Source of the DNA: an uncultured Granulosicoccaceae bacterium
Lineage (GTDB): Bacteria > Pseudomonadota > Gammaproteobacteria > Granulosicoccales > Granulosicoccaceae
Direction: 5' to 3'
NCBI GenBank assembly: GCA_937927895.1
Contig: CALGKA010000064.1
Span: 1 to 64,000, forward strand
DNA: 64,000 nucleotides
Below, in pieces: positions 46,461-55,760 of this stretch. A program made the translations under genes and the position numbers. Every line of letters starts with the position of its first letter. Positions within the stretch are counted from its first letter, which is position 1. Under the pieces are notes generated by a model. It was not told the origin of the DNA, ran no database searches, and was given only the letters and a program-made list of their open reading frames with translations.

Positions 46461-48131
46461 ATGATCCTCTTGACGTTTTTTGTAGAGTTAACAGGCTCCA
46501 TTATGTTGCTGCTTTATGCAGTGCGGATGGTTCGAACCGGTATTGAGCGCGCGTTTGGCGCCACGCTCAGACGCCTTGTAATAAACACATCAAGCTCTAT
46601 TAAAGCCGCTATCACCGGTTTTCTAATGGCTATTGTTCTGCAAAGCTCTGCGGCTGTGGTGTTGTTGGTGTCGGGTTTTGTAGGTACCGGTGCTCTGGGT
46701 TTTGCCGCAGGCTTACCTATTGTGCTGGGTGCTGATCTGGGTTCTGCACTATTGATTCAGGTATTGTCGTTTGATCTGGAATGGTTAATACCGGCGTTGT
46801 TGGCTGTAGGTGGTGGCTTATTTGTAAAATCTGATCGTCAGCCCTTGAAGCAAGCGGGCCGAATTATACTCGGCATTGCTTTTATATTGTTGTCGTTGCG
46901 ATTTCTTCGCGAGACTATGGATCCCATCCGTGAGAGTAATTTCCTACCGGCGATCGCATCCTACCTTCAACAAGATTACATCACAGCCTTTATAGCCGGT
47001 GCTGTTATAACCTTCGTTATGCATTCATCTGTTGCGGCGGTACTTATGTGTGTGACATTTGTCGCCATTGGTGCACTACCGATTAACGCCGGGTTATCGC
47101 TGGTGTTGGGGGCTAACTTAGGTTCAGCGTTAATACCGGTTTGGCTTAGCCGAAACATGAGTACTGAATCACGTCGTGTGCCGTTAGCAAATTTAGTAGT
47201 GCGCGGTTTTGTGTCTGTATTAGCGCTTGTAGTGGTAGCGAAATTTTCCCTACCGTATTGGCTTCTATGGACCAGTGATGCGCAAACACTAATCAATGTG
47301 CATGTGTTATTGAACTGTGCACTAATGTTAGTGCTGCCGCTGTGTCAGTATCTAGAGGCACCTGTCGCAGCGCTACTACCAGAGCCTCAGATAGAAGCGT
47401 CTGAAAACCCGATGCTTAAACCAGCACTAGATGAATCCGTTCTGGGTAATTCGGTGCAAACCTTGGCCTGCTTACGGCGCGAGGTGCTGCGCATGGCGCA
47501 GTTAGTTGAAAACATGATCACACCAGTGATGGAGCTCTATGCGGATTTTAATTTGCCGCGTATGGGTGCTCTGCGCGCTCAAGATACTAACGTTAATGCA
47601 TCACTTGAGCAAATAAAGCGTTATGTAGCGTCGATTCCAGAAGGCAGTATGACAGCTGCCGAACGCAAGCAGGCAAGAGACCTTACTGAATATGCGATAG
47701 CACTTGAAGCGGCCGGCGATATCGTTGGCAAACGCTTGTTAACCATTGCTCAGGATAAATCAGAAGAGGGCATACGTTTATCAAGAGACGGCGGTGATGA
47801 GCTGCTGGCCATGCATGAGCGAGTATTGTCTAACCTTAGTTTGGCCATGAATCTATTGGTCTCTAATGATCTTGAAATCGCGCGCCTGCTTCTAGAGGAA
47901 AAAGCAGAGCTGGATCATCTGGAGCGCAGCAGTCGCAAAAAACACTTAAAGCGATTGAGCAAGGGCTCTGCGGTAAGTTTTGACTCCAGTAATATTCATT
48001 TGGAAACGTTAAGAGCGCAGATTGAATTTAACAGTCAAGTGGCATCATTGGCTTATCCGATCTTGCACAGGGGCGGGCAGTTGCTTGAGACCAGGCTGAT
48101 CGAAAATTTGGACAATGCCGCTGACAGCTAG
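46461..48131 (+). CDS. Na/Pi cotransporter family protein with PhoU-like domain
   Basis: A 556-residue inner-membrane transporter. The first 300 residues form two repeated Na/Pi-cotransporter modules with the family's QSSAAVVLLVSGFVG and HSSVAAVLMCVTFVA motifs and GADLGSALL/GANLGSALI. From about 330 to 540 lies a cytoplasmic helical PhoU-like domain. The usual prediction is sodium-coupled phosphate transport, often efflux or regulation in bacteria. It stands alone after the hairpin elements, with its own upstream region of about 260 bases. Confidence 0.92.
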   Translation: MILLTFFVELTGSIMLLLYAVRMVRTGIERAFGATLRRLVINTSSSIKAAITGFLMAIVLQSSAAVVLLVSGFVGTGALGFAAGLPIVLGADLGSALLIQVLSFDLEWLIPALLAVGGGLFVKSDRQPLKQAGRIILGIAFILLSLRFLRETMDPIRESNFLPAIASYLQQDYITAFIAGAVITFVMHSSVAAVLMCVTFVAIGALPINAGLSLVLGANLGSALIPVWLSRNMSTESRRVPLANLVVRGFVSVLALVVVAKFSLPYWLLWTSDAQTLINVHVLLNCALMLVLPLCQYLEAPVAALLPEPQIEASENPMLKPALDESVLGNSVQTLACLRREVLRMAQLVENMITPVMELYADFNLPRMGALRAQDTNVNASLEQIKRYVASIPEGSMTAAERKQARDLTEYAIALEAAGDIVGKRLLTIAQDKSEEGIRLSRDGGDELLAMHERVLSNLSLAMNLLVSNDLEIARLLLEEKAELDHLERSSRKKHLKRLSKGSAVSFDSSNIHLETLRAQIEFNSQVASLAYPILHRGGQLLETRLIENLDNAADS

Positions 48132-48495
48132 CACCAGTAAATTTTAAACAGCGCAAGTAACCCAATAACCGGGTGTAGAGCGGCGATAACTAATTTTGAT
48201 CAAATGAGGCGATTTAGCCGGGGAGAGTACTGCCTCTTTGTTATTTAAGTCATTGAAATTAATCGCTAAAAATGTATTCAAGCCTGTAGGTTTTGATTCC
48301 TATGTGGCTTACATTCCCTTATTATCCGACACTCCACGCTTTAAAATAAATATTTTTAGTCACAATGGTTGACATACTATGTAGTTGGGGTGAAACTAGC
48401 GCAGCGGGTTAATAATCCCATTCACTCGCAGAGTGTTTGAATTCGTTGCCTCTGTCGCAATAGAAAATTAATAAAAAACTTGGAGTAGTAGGAAA
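48132..48495. other. Gap of about 360 bases, upstream region of the barrel protein gene
   Basis: An AT-rich stretch without a gene. The last 20 bases hold a GGAG and AGGA pair that forms the ribosome site of the next gene. I see no repeat or clear terminator. Confidence 0.5.
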
Positions 48496-48966
48496 ATGAA
48501 AAAGGCTTTTTTGACAAGCAGTTTGCTATTAGCCATGGGCTTATCGGTACCGGCACATGCAATAGATTTCGGTGAGCCGCTAGCGGCTGATCAAATGAAA
48601 TGGGCTGCTGGATTCCAAAGCAGTTTTACTAGTTATGGTTTTAGCGCAAAGTATCGCTACACTGATGTTTTGACATTACAAGGTACTATAGCGCCATTGG
48701 GTTCGGCTACCAGCTACGGCGCTAGAGGACTTTATAATTTTCATCAAGATGGTCCACTAACAGGCTATGGCTTTGTAGGCCTTTCACTTTGGAAAATTGA
48801 CCTTGGTTTCTTAGGTGATGATTCAGCGGTTGGCTTTGGTGGTGGTGCTGGTGTTGAGTATGAAGTCGCCCCACGGTTCTTGTTGTCTGCAGAATTGGGT
48901 TTTAACTCCTCTGGTGTTTTATCTTCAGCTATTGGTCTTGGTCTTGGTATTCATTACCAGTTCTAG
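48496..48966 (+). CDS. Small outer-membrane beta-barrel protein
   Basis: A 156-residue exported protein. The signal peptide MKKAFLTSSLLLAMGLSVP is cleaved after AHA. The rest alternates Gly/aromatic-rich amphipathic strands (YGFSAKYRYTDVLTLQGTIA, GYGFVGLSLWKID, GGGAGVEYEVAPRFLLSAEL) and ends in the barrel-assembly C-terminal Phe (HYQF). About eight strands are expected, as in OmpX/OmpW-size barrels. No specific family is recognised. It has a good Shine-Dalgarno (TAGGAAA) before ATG 48496. Confidence 0.78.
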   Translation: MKKAFLTSSLLLAMGLSVPAHAIDFGEPLAADQMKWAAGFQSSFTSYGFSAKYRYTDVLTLQGTIAPLGSATSYGARGLYNFHQDGPLTGYGFVGLSLWKIDLGFLGDDSAVGFGGGAGVEYEVAPRFLLSAELGFNSSGVLSSAIGLGLGIHYQF

Positions 48967-49048
48967 CTATAAGTTTCAGCCCTGCATTGGCACCAATAGG
49001 TGTCACGGGGTTCATCAAATAGCCGCAGGGATGCGGCTTGATGTTACC

Positions 49049-49116
49049 TGTGGTAGCCGAAATCTCACGCACTTGAGACAACCTCGCTACGCATTGTTTA
49101 TGGACGGACACTAATT
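49049..49116. repeat. Truncated hairpin element (right half)
   Basis: It matches the right arm of element 2 (tgtggtagccgaaatctcac.., ending gtttatggacggacactaatt) but has no left arm. It abuts element 3 with the same shared aatt junction. Confidence 0.75.
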
Positions 49117-49279
49117 GGTGCCCATCCATAAACGGACGCTACTGCGGTCGCCCCAGGTGCGCAATCTTTTACCGACTACATGTTGTTATTTAGAATGACT
49201 AAGCGCCTACATGTAGTAGGCAAAATCTCACGCACCTGGAACAACCTCGCAACGCGCTGTTTATGGATGGACACTAATT
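49113..49279. repeat. Long-hairpin element 3
   Basis: Complete copy with ends 49113-49133 and 49259-49279. The interior is closest to element 1 (gtgcgcaatcttttaccgac and tacatgtagtaggcaaaatc) but lacks the 40-bp duplication. With the half copy it fills most of the 444-base gap between the barrel gene and the HELAH protein gene. Confidence 0.8.
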
Positions 49280-49410
49280 AGAGATTGATGCTTTTCAATC
49301 CAGGTGCGCGCGTAAGTTACTCATAGTTGAATTGGTGGTACATTAAGAGCTGGTCCGCAGCGCGATTTTCGCTGTCTGTGATAGTGTCTACTTCAATAAG
49401 AATCCTATAC

Positions 49411-51072
49411 ATGAAAGTGCTTCCGTATATTGTATGTGCAGTTACTGTGCTGACACTCGCAACACCCGCTATTTCACATGCAGCACTGCCAACGTGCCAG
49501 TCTGCCAGTTCTGATCCTGACGGTGATGGCTTTGGTTGGGAAAATAACACCTCGTGTCGTGTGGCGTCGGTAACGAGCACTAGTACAGATAAGCCCGAGT
49601 GCATAGATCCGGCATCTGATCCCGATGGCGATGGCTTTGGCTGGGAGAACAATGCAAGCTGCAGAGTAGGGGATACTTCAACTACAGGTGGTGCTGTTAT
49701 ATCCGCTTATCCAGTTTGTAGCAGTGCATCGTTAGACCCGGATAATGATGGATACGGTTGGGAAAATAATAATACCTGTGTGGTTAGTAGTAGTGGTGCG
49801 ACCATTCCTGCTGCTACGCAAAATACTCTGCCTACTTGTACGAGTGCTGACTCAGATCCAGATGGTGATGGTTTTGGATGGGAGAACGACGCTTCCTGTG
49901 CGGTGGTACCTGGCGCTGTTGAATCAACCTATAGATCGATAGATACGGTATACCCCTATAGGCCTAATAGTGCTTATGCCAGTGTTTTAAAAAAGTGCGC
50001 ACTCATTTCTGAATCTAGTGAGTCATGCAAGTTGCATGAGCTACCATTCATAGGCTTGGTAAATTCTGAACCAAGCGTTGCTAATATTATGGATCGTGTA
50101 CTCGTGACCCATGATTGGATGGGGGAAAGATTCGAAAGACTGCTTAGTAGTTCACCTGTTACATTGCGGCGTATGTTTCAGTCCATTGCAGTGATTGTAA
50201 TTGGGGCAGATGTTCGACCATCGTCATACAGCATATTGAATGCTGCAATGAAAGTTGATCCATACTATCTTTGGATGTCAGTGGCTGAAAAAGCGACCAT
50301 TGATCCTGGGTCTGATTTCCGATCAAGCTTTGGTGCAAACTTACGGTTTCAATACTTCAGAGATTTCAAAAAGGCTAATGGCAGGCCGTTATTATTTCCG
50401 TCTTTAACTGATCAGAGTGAGCGTGCGTTTGCAGATCTTATTGAGCCTGCGGTGTCATTGCTTTTTCACGAGCTGGCGCACGCAGTTGATTTTGCTCCAT
50501 CGTGGACACTCCCTGATATGAACTACGATGCTTCGATCAATAGTGCTATTTTAAATAACAGTTCAAACTGGTTATCACCAAAGCTCCAAGATACCTACCC
50601 GAATCAGAGTACTGCATTAACCAGCTTAGCCGGGGTAAGGTTTTTTGACGACTCACCAAGCGCTACCGACCTGGCTTTTACAGCGGTAGATGTAGGCGCT
50701 GAATTTGAAAATGATGGTGCAGCTACTTTCTATAGTTATTCAACCATTCGTGAAGACTTCGCTAACTTAGTGCAGGCCGCTATGATCAAGTTTCACTACG
50801 ATATTTCTCTTGGTGTTTATTTTTATGATAAGCCAACAACTGCGGACCCTACATGTAAAATTGCCTGGGGCGTCATGAATCGTATCGCTCATCCAACTGT
50901 GTTGACCAGGGCTGAGTGGGCAGTTAACAGAGCGGTGGCGACAGGCCTTGTTATTGATTCATTCTTTGCAGGCGGTGCAGGGGTAGAGGTGTCTGACCGG
51001 GTAGGTGAAGATTTATGTAGCCAAAAAGCTAAGGCATCAGCGCCAGCTTTGTACTTAGAGCGTTGGTACTAA
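49411..51072 (+). CDS. Exported HELAH-motif protein with four Cys-bounded DPDGDGFGWEN repeats
   Basis: A 553-residue secreted protein. The signal peptide MKVLPYIVCAVTVLTLATP ends ISHA. Four repeats follow, each C-x(19)-C with a central DPDGDGFGWEN loop that should bind Ca2+. The C-terminal domain of about 350 residues is paralogous to the lipoprotein at 17003, including HELAH (353-357) and E448 in REDFANLV, 95 residues on. ATG 49411 is preferred over 49327 because it begins the signal peptide. Probable metallopeptidase carried by, or attached through, the small repeats; activity and targets are not shown. A terminator follows. Confidence 0.78.
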   Translation: MKVLPYIVCAVTVLTLATPAISHAALPTCQSASSDPDGDGFGWENNTSCRVASVTSTSTDKPECIDPASDPDGDGFGWENNASCRVGDTSTTGGAVISAYPVCSSASLDPDNDGYGWENNNTCVVSSSGATIPAATQNTLPTCTSADSDPDGDGFGWENDASCAVVPGAVESTYRSIDTVYPYRPNSAYASVLKKCALISESSESCKLHELPFIGLVNSEPSVANIMDRVLVTHDWMGERFERLLSSSPVTLRRMFQSIAVIVIGADVRPSSYSILNAAMKVDPYYLWMSVAEKATIDPGSDFRSSFGANLRFQYFRDFKKANGRPLLFPSLTDQSERAFADLIEPAVSLLFHELAHAVDFAPSWTLPDMNYDASINSAILNNSSNWLSPKLQDTYPNQSTALTSLAGVRFFDDSPSATDLAFTAVDVGAEFENDGAATFYSYSTIREDFANLVQAAMIKFHYDISLGVYFYDKPTTADPTCKIAWGVMNRIAHPTVLTRAEWAVNRAVATGLVIDSFFAGGAGVEVSDRVGEDLCSQKAKASAPALYLERWY

Positions 51073-51112
51073 ATGTACGCTTTTAAATCTTAAGTAGAGT
51101 TGGTAAAGCTAT

Positions 51113-51141
51113 AAAAAAGGCCGCGTTTTGCGGCCTTTTTT
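51113..51141 (+). terminator. Bidirectional rho-independent terminator
   Basis: Stem aaaaaaggccgc / gcggcctttttt with a 5-base loop, T-rich on both strands. It lies between the convergent stops at 51072 and 51179. Confidence 0.9.
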
Positions 51142-51178
51142 ACATATATAACGGTGAGCACTTGGTTATAGTTAGTGC

Positions 51179-51664
51179 CTACTCTTTCAGCAACTCAACT
51201 AGTTTGGTGTGTTCACCTGCGTATAAACGTCTAACGCCGCGCAAAGTCTGACCTTTAAGCTTGCCTGACGAATCGTACTTTAAATTTACGAACCCGCCAT
51301 CAGGCTTAGCAAACTCAAGAGTCTTAACGATAGAGTCACTTACCAGTCTATCGGGTGTAAACGGCATGATGGTGCCTTCTCTGGCAATAATATATTCATC
51401 ACCGTCGTCTGATAGTTGATCCTCAGGGATGTCAAGCTGCGCTGCTGCAGTTGCCTTATCGGTGACGGCGTCAACTTTAATAGAGCCGCCCAAGTACAAC
51501 AAGCCGTCTGTAGCGGTGACTATAAACACGGTGCAATCCGGGCCAACACCCGCTTTCAAAAAATTATCGCTGACAGCGTAATCAAGCATGACTGTTGATT
51601 CTTTTGCCTTAGCGACTGTTTGCTTCCAGGTGCTTATTTTCCAAAGATAGGTAAAGTATTTCAT
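51179..51664 (-). CDS. Hypothetical protein, 161 residues
   Basis: A cytoplasmic-looking protein that I do not recognise. It begins MKYFTYLWKISTWKQTVAKA and has a mixed alpha/beta pattern. The segment GPDCTVFIVTATDGLLYLGG, then SIKVDAVTD, looks like a beta-hairpin. A short acidic turn (QLSDDGDEY) and a C-terminal LRGVRRLYAGEHTKLVELL follow. The N-terminal Trp-containing segments and size recall PUA/EVE-like folds, but this is only a guess. It has good codon structure, starts at ATG 51664 and shares a terminator with the HELAH protein gene. It has no operon partner. Confidence 0.75.
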   Translation of the reverse strand: MKYFTYLWKISTWKQTVAKAKESTVMLDYAVSDNFLKAGVGPDCTVFIVTATDGLLYLGGSIKVDAVTDKATAAAQLDIPEDQLSDDGDEYIIAREGTIMPFTPDRLVSDSIVKTLEFAKPDGGFVNLKYDSSGKLKGQTLRGVRRLYAGEHTKLVELLKE

Positions 51665-51963
51665 TGTGAGCCCTTATTTTTTGACGCGTCGGATTGAATC
51701 TTCCAATGGAAAAGATGGCCACACGAGCCTTTACTCGGGAAGTGACTTAAATGTAAAGTAATTATAGTGTGATTGTTGTGCCTAAATGTATCTAATCGAT
51801 GGTCAATCGTATTGACAAAAGGGTTTTTAGTCGCTTGTGGCACTGTTTAGACGTTTAAATGACCGCCCTTACCTGGATGTTAAGTCAAAAAATCATCGTT
51901 ATAAAGTACAACTCGACACGCCCGCTGAGTTAGTTTCTGGTGCAGATGCAGAGCAACTGTCAC

Positions 51964-52473
51964 TTACTTTTTCTTTTTTAAGGCTTCTGCCCAAATAGGG
52001 GAGGGTTCTTTGTCACGTTGGGTTTGTGCTACACCGTTTATAAACTGTCTGAGTACTTGATCGCCACATTGTCGATAATTGCGGCTACCTGGTTTGCGTA
52101 GTAGGGCGCTGATCTCACTGGCAGTAAGTTTTGCACCACCTGCGACTATAATTTGTTCTAGATCTTCGCTGCGTAATTCAAGTGCGATTTTCATCATTTT
52201 TAGTACGCTGTTATTTTCAATATACGAAGTGGAAGGTTCAGGTACAGGTTTGCCTGCCTGGACGCCGCGCTTCTCTACGATAAAGCCTGCTAAGAATGCA
52301 GATATTACTTCGTTGGGGCAGCCCTGGTAGTCGGCATGATCATCGTTTAGACGCCATGAGCTTACTTGCTCTTTGGTGGCTTTGAGGCCGCCTTGTTTTA
52401 AGATGCGGGTGGCGGTTGAGTCATCTATTTGCAGTGCGTATCGCAGGCGTTTGAATAGTTCGTTGTTGTCCAC
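51964..52473 (-). CDS. DUF1456 (YehS-like) family protein
   Basis: A 169-residue protein with two DUF1456 repeats. The first is LFKRLRYALQIDDSTATRIL, then a YQGCPNEVISAFLAGFI segment; the second is VLKMMKIALELRSEDLEQII, then RNYRQCGDQVLRQFINGV. Each repeat ends with a small hydrophobic helix. The family occurs across proteobacteria (YehS) and has no assigned biochemical role. The C-terminal KKKK tail is basic. It starts at ATG 52473. Confidence 0.9.
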   Translation of the reverse strand: MDNNELFKRLRYALQIDDSTATRILKQGGLKATKEQVSSWRLNDDHADYQGCPNEVISAFLAGFIVEKRGVQAGKPVPEPSTSYIENNSVLKMMKIALELRSEDLEQIIVAGGAKLTASEISALLRKPGSRNYRQCGDQVLRQFINGVAQTQRDKEPSPIWAEALKKKK

Positions 52474-52544
52474 GGGGCTCCACTTATTGCTTTTTATTTT
52501 TATATTTTAGCTGGTCTTTGGGGTGGGGTTTCTTTTTTTTGATT

Positions 52545-52577
<33 letters not shown>

Positions 52578-52580
52578 GGT

Positions 52581-52715
52581 GTGCCTGCAGGCGGCTTTTG
52601 TTTTTATTTGCCCTGCGGACGGCTAGGTGCGATGCATGCCCTGCCAGCGGCCTTACATTTAAAAAACAACAAAAAGCTCAGGCAAAGCATCACTTCGTGA
52701 GTTCGGCACTCTACG
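52581..52715 (-). repeat. Dispersed non-coding element, copy 2
   Basis: Its reverse complement matches blocks of copy 1 (21151-21496) in the same order. This copy is shorter and lacks the middle of copy 1. The rest of the gap to 52943 shows no gene. Confidence 0.5.
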
Positions 52716-52943
52716 TTGGCTTTCTGCTTGAGGTCTATGATGTTTTGCATGCTCGCGTTATTTGTTGATTGGGGCGATTTTTTTTAAGCATCGACTAGTG
52801 AGAGGGGAGGCCGTTTTTACTGTTGGTTTTATATTTTCAACAGTATTGCAAGCGGTGTAAGAGGTACTTATTATGTATTGATCAAAGCACTTTTGATGAG
52901 CATTTATCTACATCATTTCACCACTCCTTAAGGATCGCAGTAT

Positions 52944-54800
52944 TTGAATTACCGAGCTGAGATTGATGGTCTGCGGGCGCTGGCTGTTATTCCTGTTATT
53001 TTATTCCATGCGGGCTTTGAGCTGTTTAGTGGCGGCTTTGTGGGTGTGGATATATTTTTTGTTATTAGTGGTTATTTAATAACGACCATTCTTGTTACTG
53101 ACATTGAAAAAAATCGCTTTAGTCTTGCCAATTTTTATGAGCGTAGGGCGCGAAGAATATTGCCTGCTTTGTTTGTTGTCATGTTTGCTTGCATTCCATT
53201 TGCATGGATGTGGATGCTGCCTACGCAGTTGAAAGATTTTGCGCAAAGTTTGGCGGCTGTGCCGTTGTTTGTATCGAATATTTTCTTTTGGAGTGAGAGT
53301 GGTTACTTTGAGTCAGAGGCGGAGGAAAAGCCGCTGTTGCATACTTGGAGTCTGGCCGTTGAGGAGCAATACTATTTATTGTTTCCGCTGTTACTGCTCT
53401 TTGGCTGGAGGTTTGGTAAGGATCGGGTTTTTTATACGATTATAGGTTTGGGTTTACTCAGTTTGTTGGTAAGCGAGTGGGGGTGGCGCAATGCGCCTGA
53501 CGCAAATTTTTACTTGATTCCTGCACGCGCCTGGGAGTTGTTTGCGGGATCTATAGCGGCTTTTATCGTGTTAAAGCATGGTGTGCGGGCTAACAATATT
53601 CTTGCATCTATTGGCTTGCTTGCAATTTTACTGGCGATCTTTCTCTATGATGAATCCACACCTTTTCCCAGTTTGTATGCTTTGTTGCCGGTGCTTGGCG
53701 TGGTGTTACTTATTCTATTTGCTGAGCGAGAGACTATGGTAGCAAAGTGCTTGAGTGCCAAGCCGTTAGTAGGGTTGGGGCTTATTAGCTATTCGGCCTA
53801 CCTGTGGCATCAGCCACTGTTCGCGTTTGCGCGCCTCAAAAGTATGCAGCACCCGAGCGCTATCATTTTTGCGGTGTTGATTGTGGTGACTTTTCTATTA
53901 GCTTTTTTAAGTTGGAAATATATAGAGCAACCCTTTAGAAACAAGAATAAATTCAACCGGCGTTTTATATTCAGAAGTGCTGCAGTGATTGGTGTCGCGT
54001 TTATTTGTATTAGTATTGCGGAGCGCACTGTAGAGGGGGCAGGCGCTTACCGTTTTAGTGCAGAGAACTGGAAAGTGATTTCCACAGCAATGCGAACGCC
54101 TTTTAAATCTAAATGCCATTTCCCCGAGAAAGAAAGTGCGCTTAGCCGTGAAGCGTGTCGTTTCTTTGAAGGTGATGCAAAGGTGGCGGTTTTTGGCGAT
54201 AGCCATGCTTCAGAGTTAGCTTATGCGCTGGCCTCTGAGCTTAAACCTTATAATACAGCGCTGGTGCAACACTCTATTAGTAGGTGTTGGCATAATTACG
54301 CAGTAGAGGCCGAGTTAGATACGATATGCCAACGCTGGCACGCAAAGGTGTTAGGTGAACTGGTTTCAGACCAAAACATAACATCTGTTGTTTTGAGCTA
54401 CAGAAATGAAGAGTATCTACATGATGAGATATACCGTAATAGCTTGCTTAAAATGATAAGTGATCTGATAGATGTTAATAAGCGAGTTGTATTAGTGCTT
54501 CAAGCTCCTTTGCCTGGTGCTCATATAGATAAATATTTCGCAGCAAATATCGGTAACTTGCAAGCTTCTGTAGCAGGATTATCCGAGGAAGAATGGCGAC
54601 GCCATTACTTTGCTACTGAAGTTTTAAAAAATACTCTTCCTCACAATGTTCAAGTGGTTGACCCTGCAGAAGCATTTTGTCGTGAGGGACAATGCTATGT
54701 TTCTGAAGGCGGTGTTGCTCGTTATTTTGATGATAATCACATGTCAGTTGCAGGTGCGCGCATTGTTACTCAACAAGTTCTTTCGTTGTTAGGTTTTTAA
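52944..54800 (+). CDS. OafA/YrhL-type acyltransferase with SGNH domain
   Basis: A 618-residue membrane O-acyltransferase. The acyltransferase-3 domain (residues 1-360) has RAEIDGLRALAVIPVILFHA, with the catalytic-site His, FVGVDIFFVISGYLIT, FYERRARRILPALF and about ten helices. The C-terminal SGNH/GDSL-like domain has FGDSHASEL near 418 and DDNHMS near 592. Such proteins O-acetylate LPS O-antigen or other surface glycans. It starts at TTG 52944, about 12 bases after AAGGATCG. No glycan biosynthesis cluster is beside it, so the acceptor is unknown. Confidence 0.93.
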   Translation: MNYRAEIDGLRALAVIPVILFHAGFELFSGGFVGVDIFFVISGYLITTILVTDIEKNRFSLANFYERRARRILPALFVVMFACIPFAWMWMLPTQLKDFAQSLAAVPLFVSNIFFWSESGYFESEAEEKPLLHTWSLAVEEQYYLLFPLLLLFGWRFGKDRVFYTIIGLGLLSLLVSEWGWRNAPDANFYLIPARAWELFAGSIAAFIVLKHGVRANNILASIGLLAILLAIFLYDESTPFPSLYALLPVLGVVLLILFAERETMVAKCLSAKPLVGLGLISYSAYLWHQPLFAFARLKSMQHPSAIIFAVLIVVTFLLAFLSWKYIEQPFRNKNKFNRRFIFRSAAVIGVAFICISIAERTVEGAGAYRFSAENWKVISTAMRTPFKSKCHFPEKESALSREACRFFEGDAKVAVFGDSHASELAYALASELKPYNTALVQHSISRCWHNYAVEAELDTICQRWHAKVLGELVSDQNITSVVLSYRNEEYLHDEIYRNSLLKMISDLIDVNKRVVLVLQAPLPGAHIDKYFAANIGNLQASVAGLSEEEWRRHYFATEVLKNTLPHNVQVVDPAEAFCREGQCYVSEGGVARYFDDNHMSVAGARIVTQQVLSLLGF

Positions 54801-54879
54801 TCGTTGGCTTGTATGTTTCTTGACCGAGAAACTTATAGTTGTTAACGTGAAATTTAATTTTGCTGTCGGGAAGTAATTA

Positions 54880-55284
54880 GTGATAAATCGTATCGTGGCT
54901 ATAACCGTACTGAGCTTGAGTTTTATGGCCTGTGGTGGATCTGATACTGAGAATGAAGCCGTCGCTGCAGTAACAGATGGCAATTACTCGGTTGTGGTTA
55001 CTGCACAAACTGAGTTTGCAACGGATGGTGGTACTTGTGGTGGCGCAAGCGGTACTTTCACACTAACTGATGGTTTTATCAATGGCACGGCGTTATCCAA
55101 TAATGGCTTTGTGTTTGTTATTAATGGTGACGTAGATGATGCGGGTACAGTAGATGGTGGTTTTGCAGTATCGGGTGATACAGTGGCAACTTACACCGGT
55201 ACTTTCCTGGAGACTTCAGCGAGCGGTGGATGGAGTGAGGCCACGGGCTGCAGCGGTGTATGGGAAGCACAATTGACTATGTAG
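54880..55284 (+). CDS. Small lipoprotein of unknown function
   Basis: A 134-residue lipoprotein starting at GTG 54880. The signal peptide ends SLSFMACGG, with Cys as the lipid site. The mature part is Gly/Thr/Asp-rich and beta-stranded (YSVVVTAQTEF, GTFTLTDGFING, TVATYTGTFLETSASGGW), with three more Cys (two of them in GGTCGG and TGCSGV). These could form a disulfide-closed small barrel. Not recognised. It is 79 bases downstream of the acyltransferase gene and may share its transcript. Confidence 0.7.
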   Translation: MINRIVAITVLSLSFMACGGSDTENEAVAAVTDGNYSVVVTAQTEFATDGGTCGGASGTFTLTDGFINGTALSNNGFVFVINGDVDDAGTVDGGFAVSGDTVATYTGTFLETSASGGWSEATGCSGVWEAQLTM

Positions 55285-55441
55285 TGGTTCGGTACAGGCT
55301 TGTGCGTTTATAATGGCTCATCTAACATGAGAACAATGTCTAATTGGCAACCTGGTGCTCGCTGGTTGGACTTTACCGTTTGGTTGCCCAAATCTATGGT
55401 AGATTTGACATCTTAAAAGAAGCTTTCGGCTTGGAGAAAAT

Positions 55442-55678
55442 ATGAAAACAATGACTTGCAAACAAATGGGTGGCGCTTGCGATGAGACATTCAGCGCGAA
55501 CACCTTTGAAGAGATGGCAGAGCTAAGCAAGCAGCACGGCATGGAAATGTTTCAGAAAGGCGATGAAGCTCATTTGAAAGTAATGGGTGAAATGAAAGCG
55601 ATTATGGAAAAGCCGGGTGCCATAGAAGAGTACATGGCTGAGAAAAGAAAGCAGTTTGAAGAGCACCCGGACGACTAG
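55442..55678 (+). CDS. DUF1059 family small protein
   Basis: A 78-residue protein matching DUF1059-like small proteins: the N-terminus MKTMTCKQMGGACDETFSAN carries the family's Met/Cys-rich segment (CKQMGGAC), followed by a helix FEEMAELSKQHGMEMF and a charged helical tail. No function is known; the two Cys could bind metal. TTGGAGAAAAT precedes ATG 55442 and gives a good ribosome site. A terminator follows at 55737. Confidence 0.8.
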   Translation: MKTMTCKQMGGACDETFSANTFEEMAELSKQHGMEMFQKGDEAHLKVMGEMKAIMEKPGAIEEYMAEKRKQFEEHPDD

Positions 55679-55736
55679 CAGTACTGTTGAGCTTTTGGTT
55701 TATTCTCAGCCTCTAGCCATACAAAAAACATCCGAC

Positions 55737-55760
55737 AAGGCCGCGCAAAGCGGCCTTTTT
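55737..55760 (+). terminator. Rho-independent terminator after the DUF1059 gene
   Basis: An 8-bp stem (aaggccgc / gcggcctt) with a 5-base loop is followed by a T-run. The remaining gap to the next start (55997) shows no gene. Confidence 0.9.

Noticed and set aside
49113-49279. Integron attC-like site
   Set aside because: The length and folding suggested it, but I saw no integrase, no cassette array and no clear core sites; the terminal repeats fit a mobile or structured element better.
51837-51998. 53-codon plus-strand frame starting GTG, ending in the DUF1456 gene
   Set aside because: It overlaps the 3' end of a real gene and has no Shine-Dalgarno. It could be a gene remnant, but nothing in it is recognisable.
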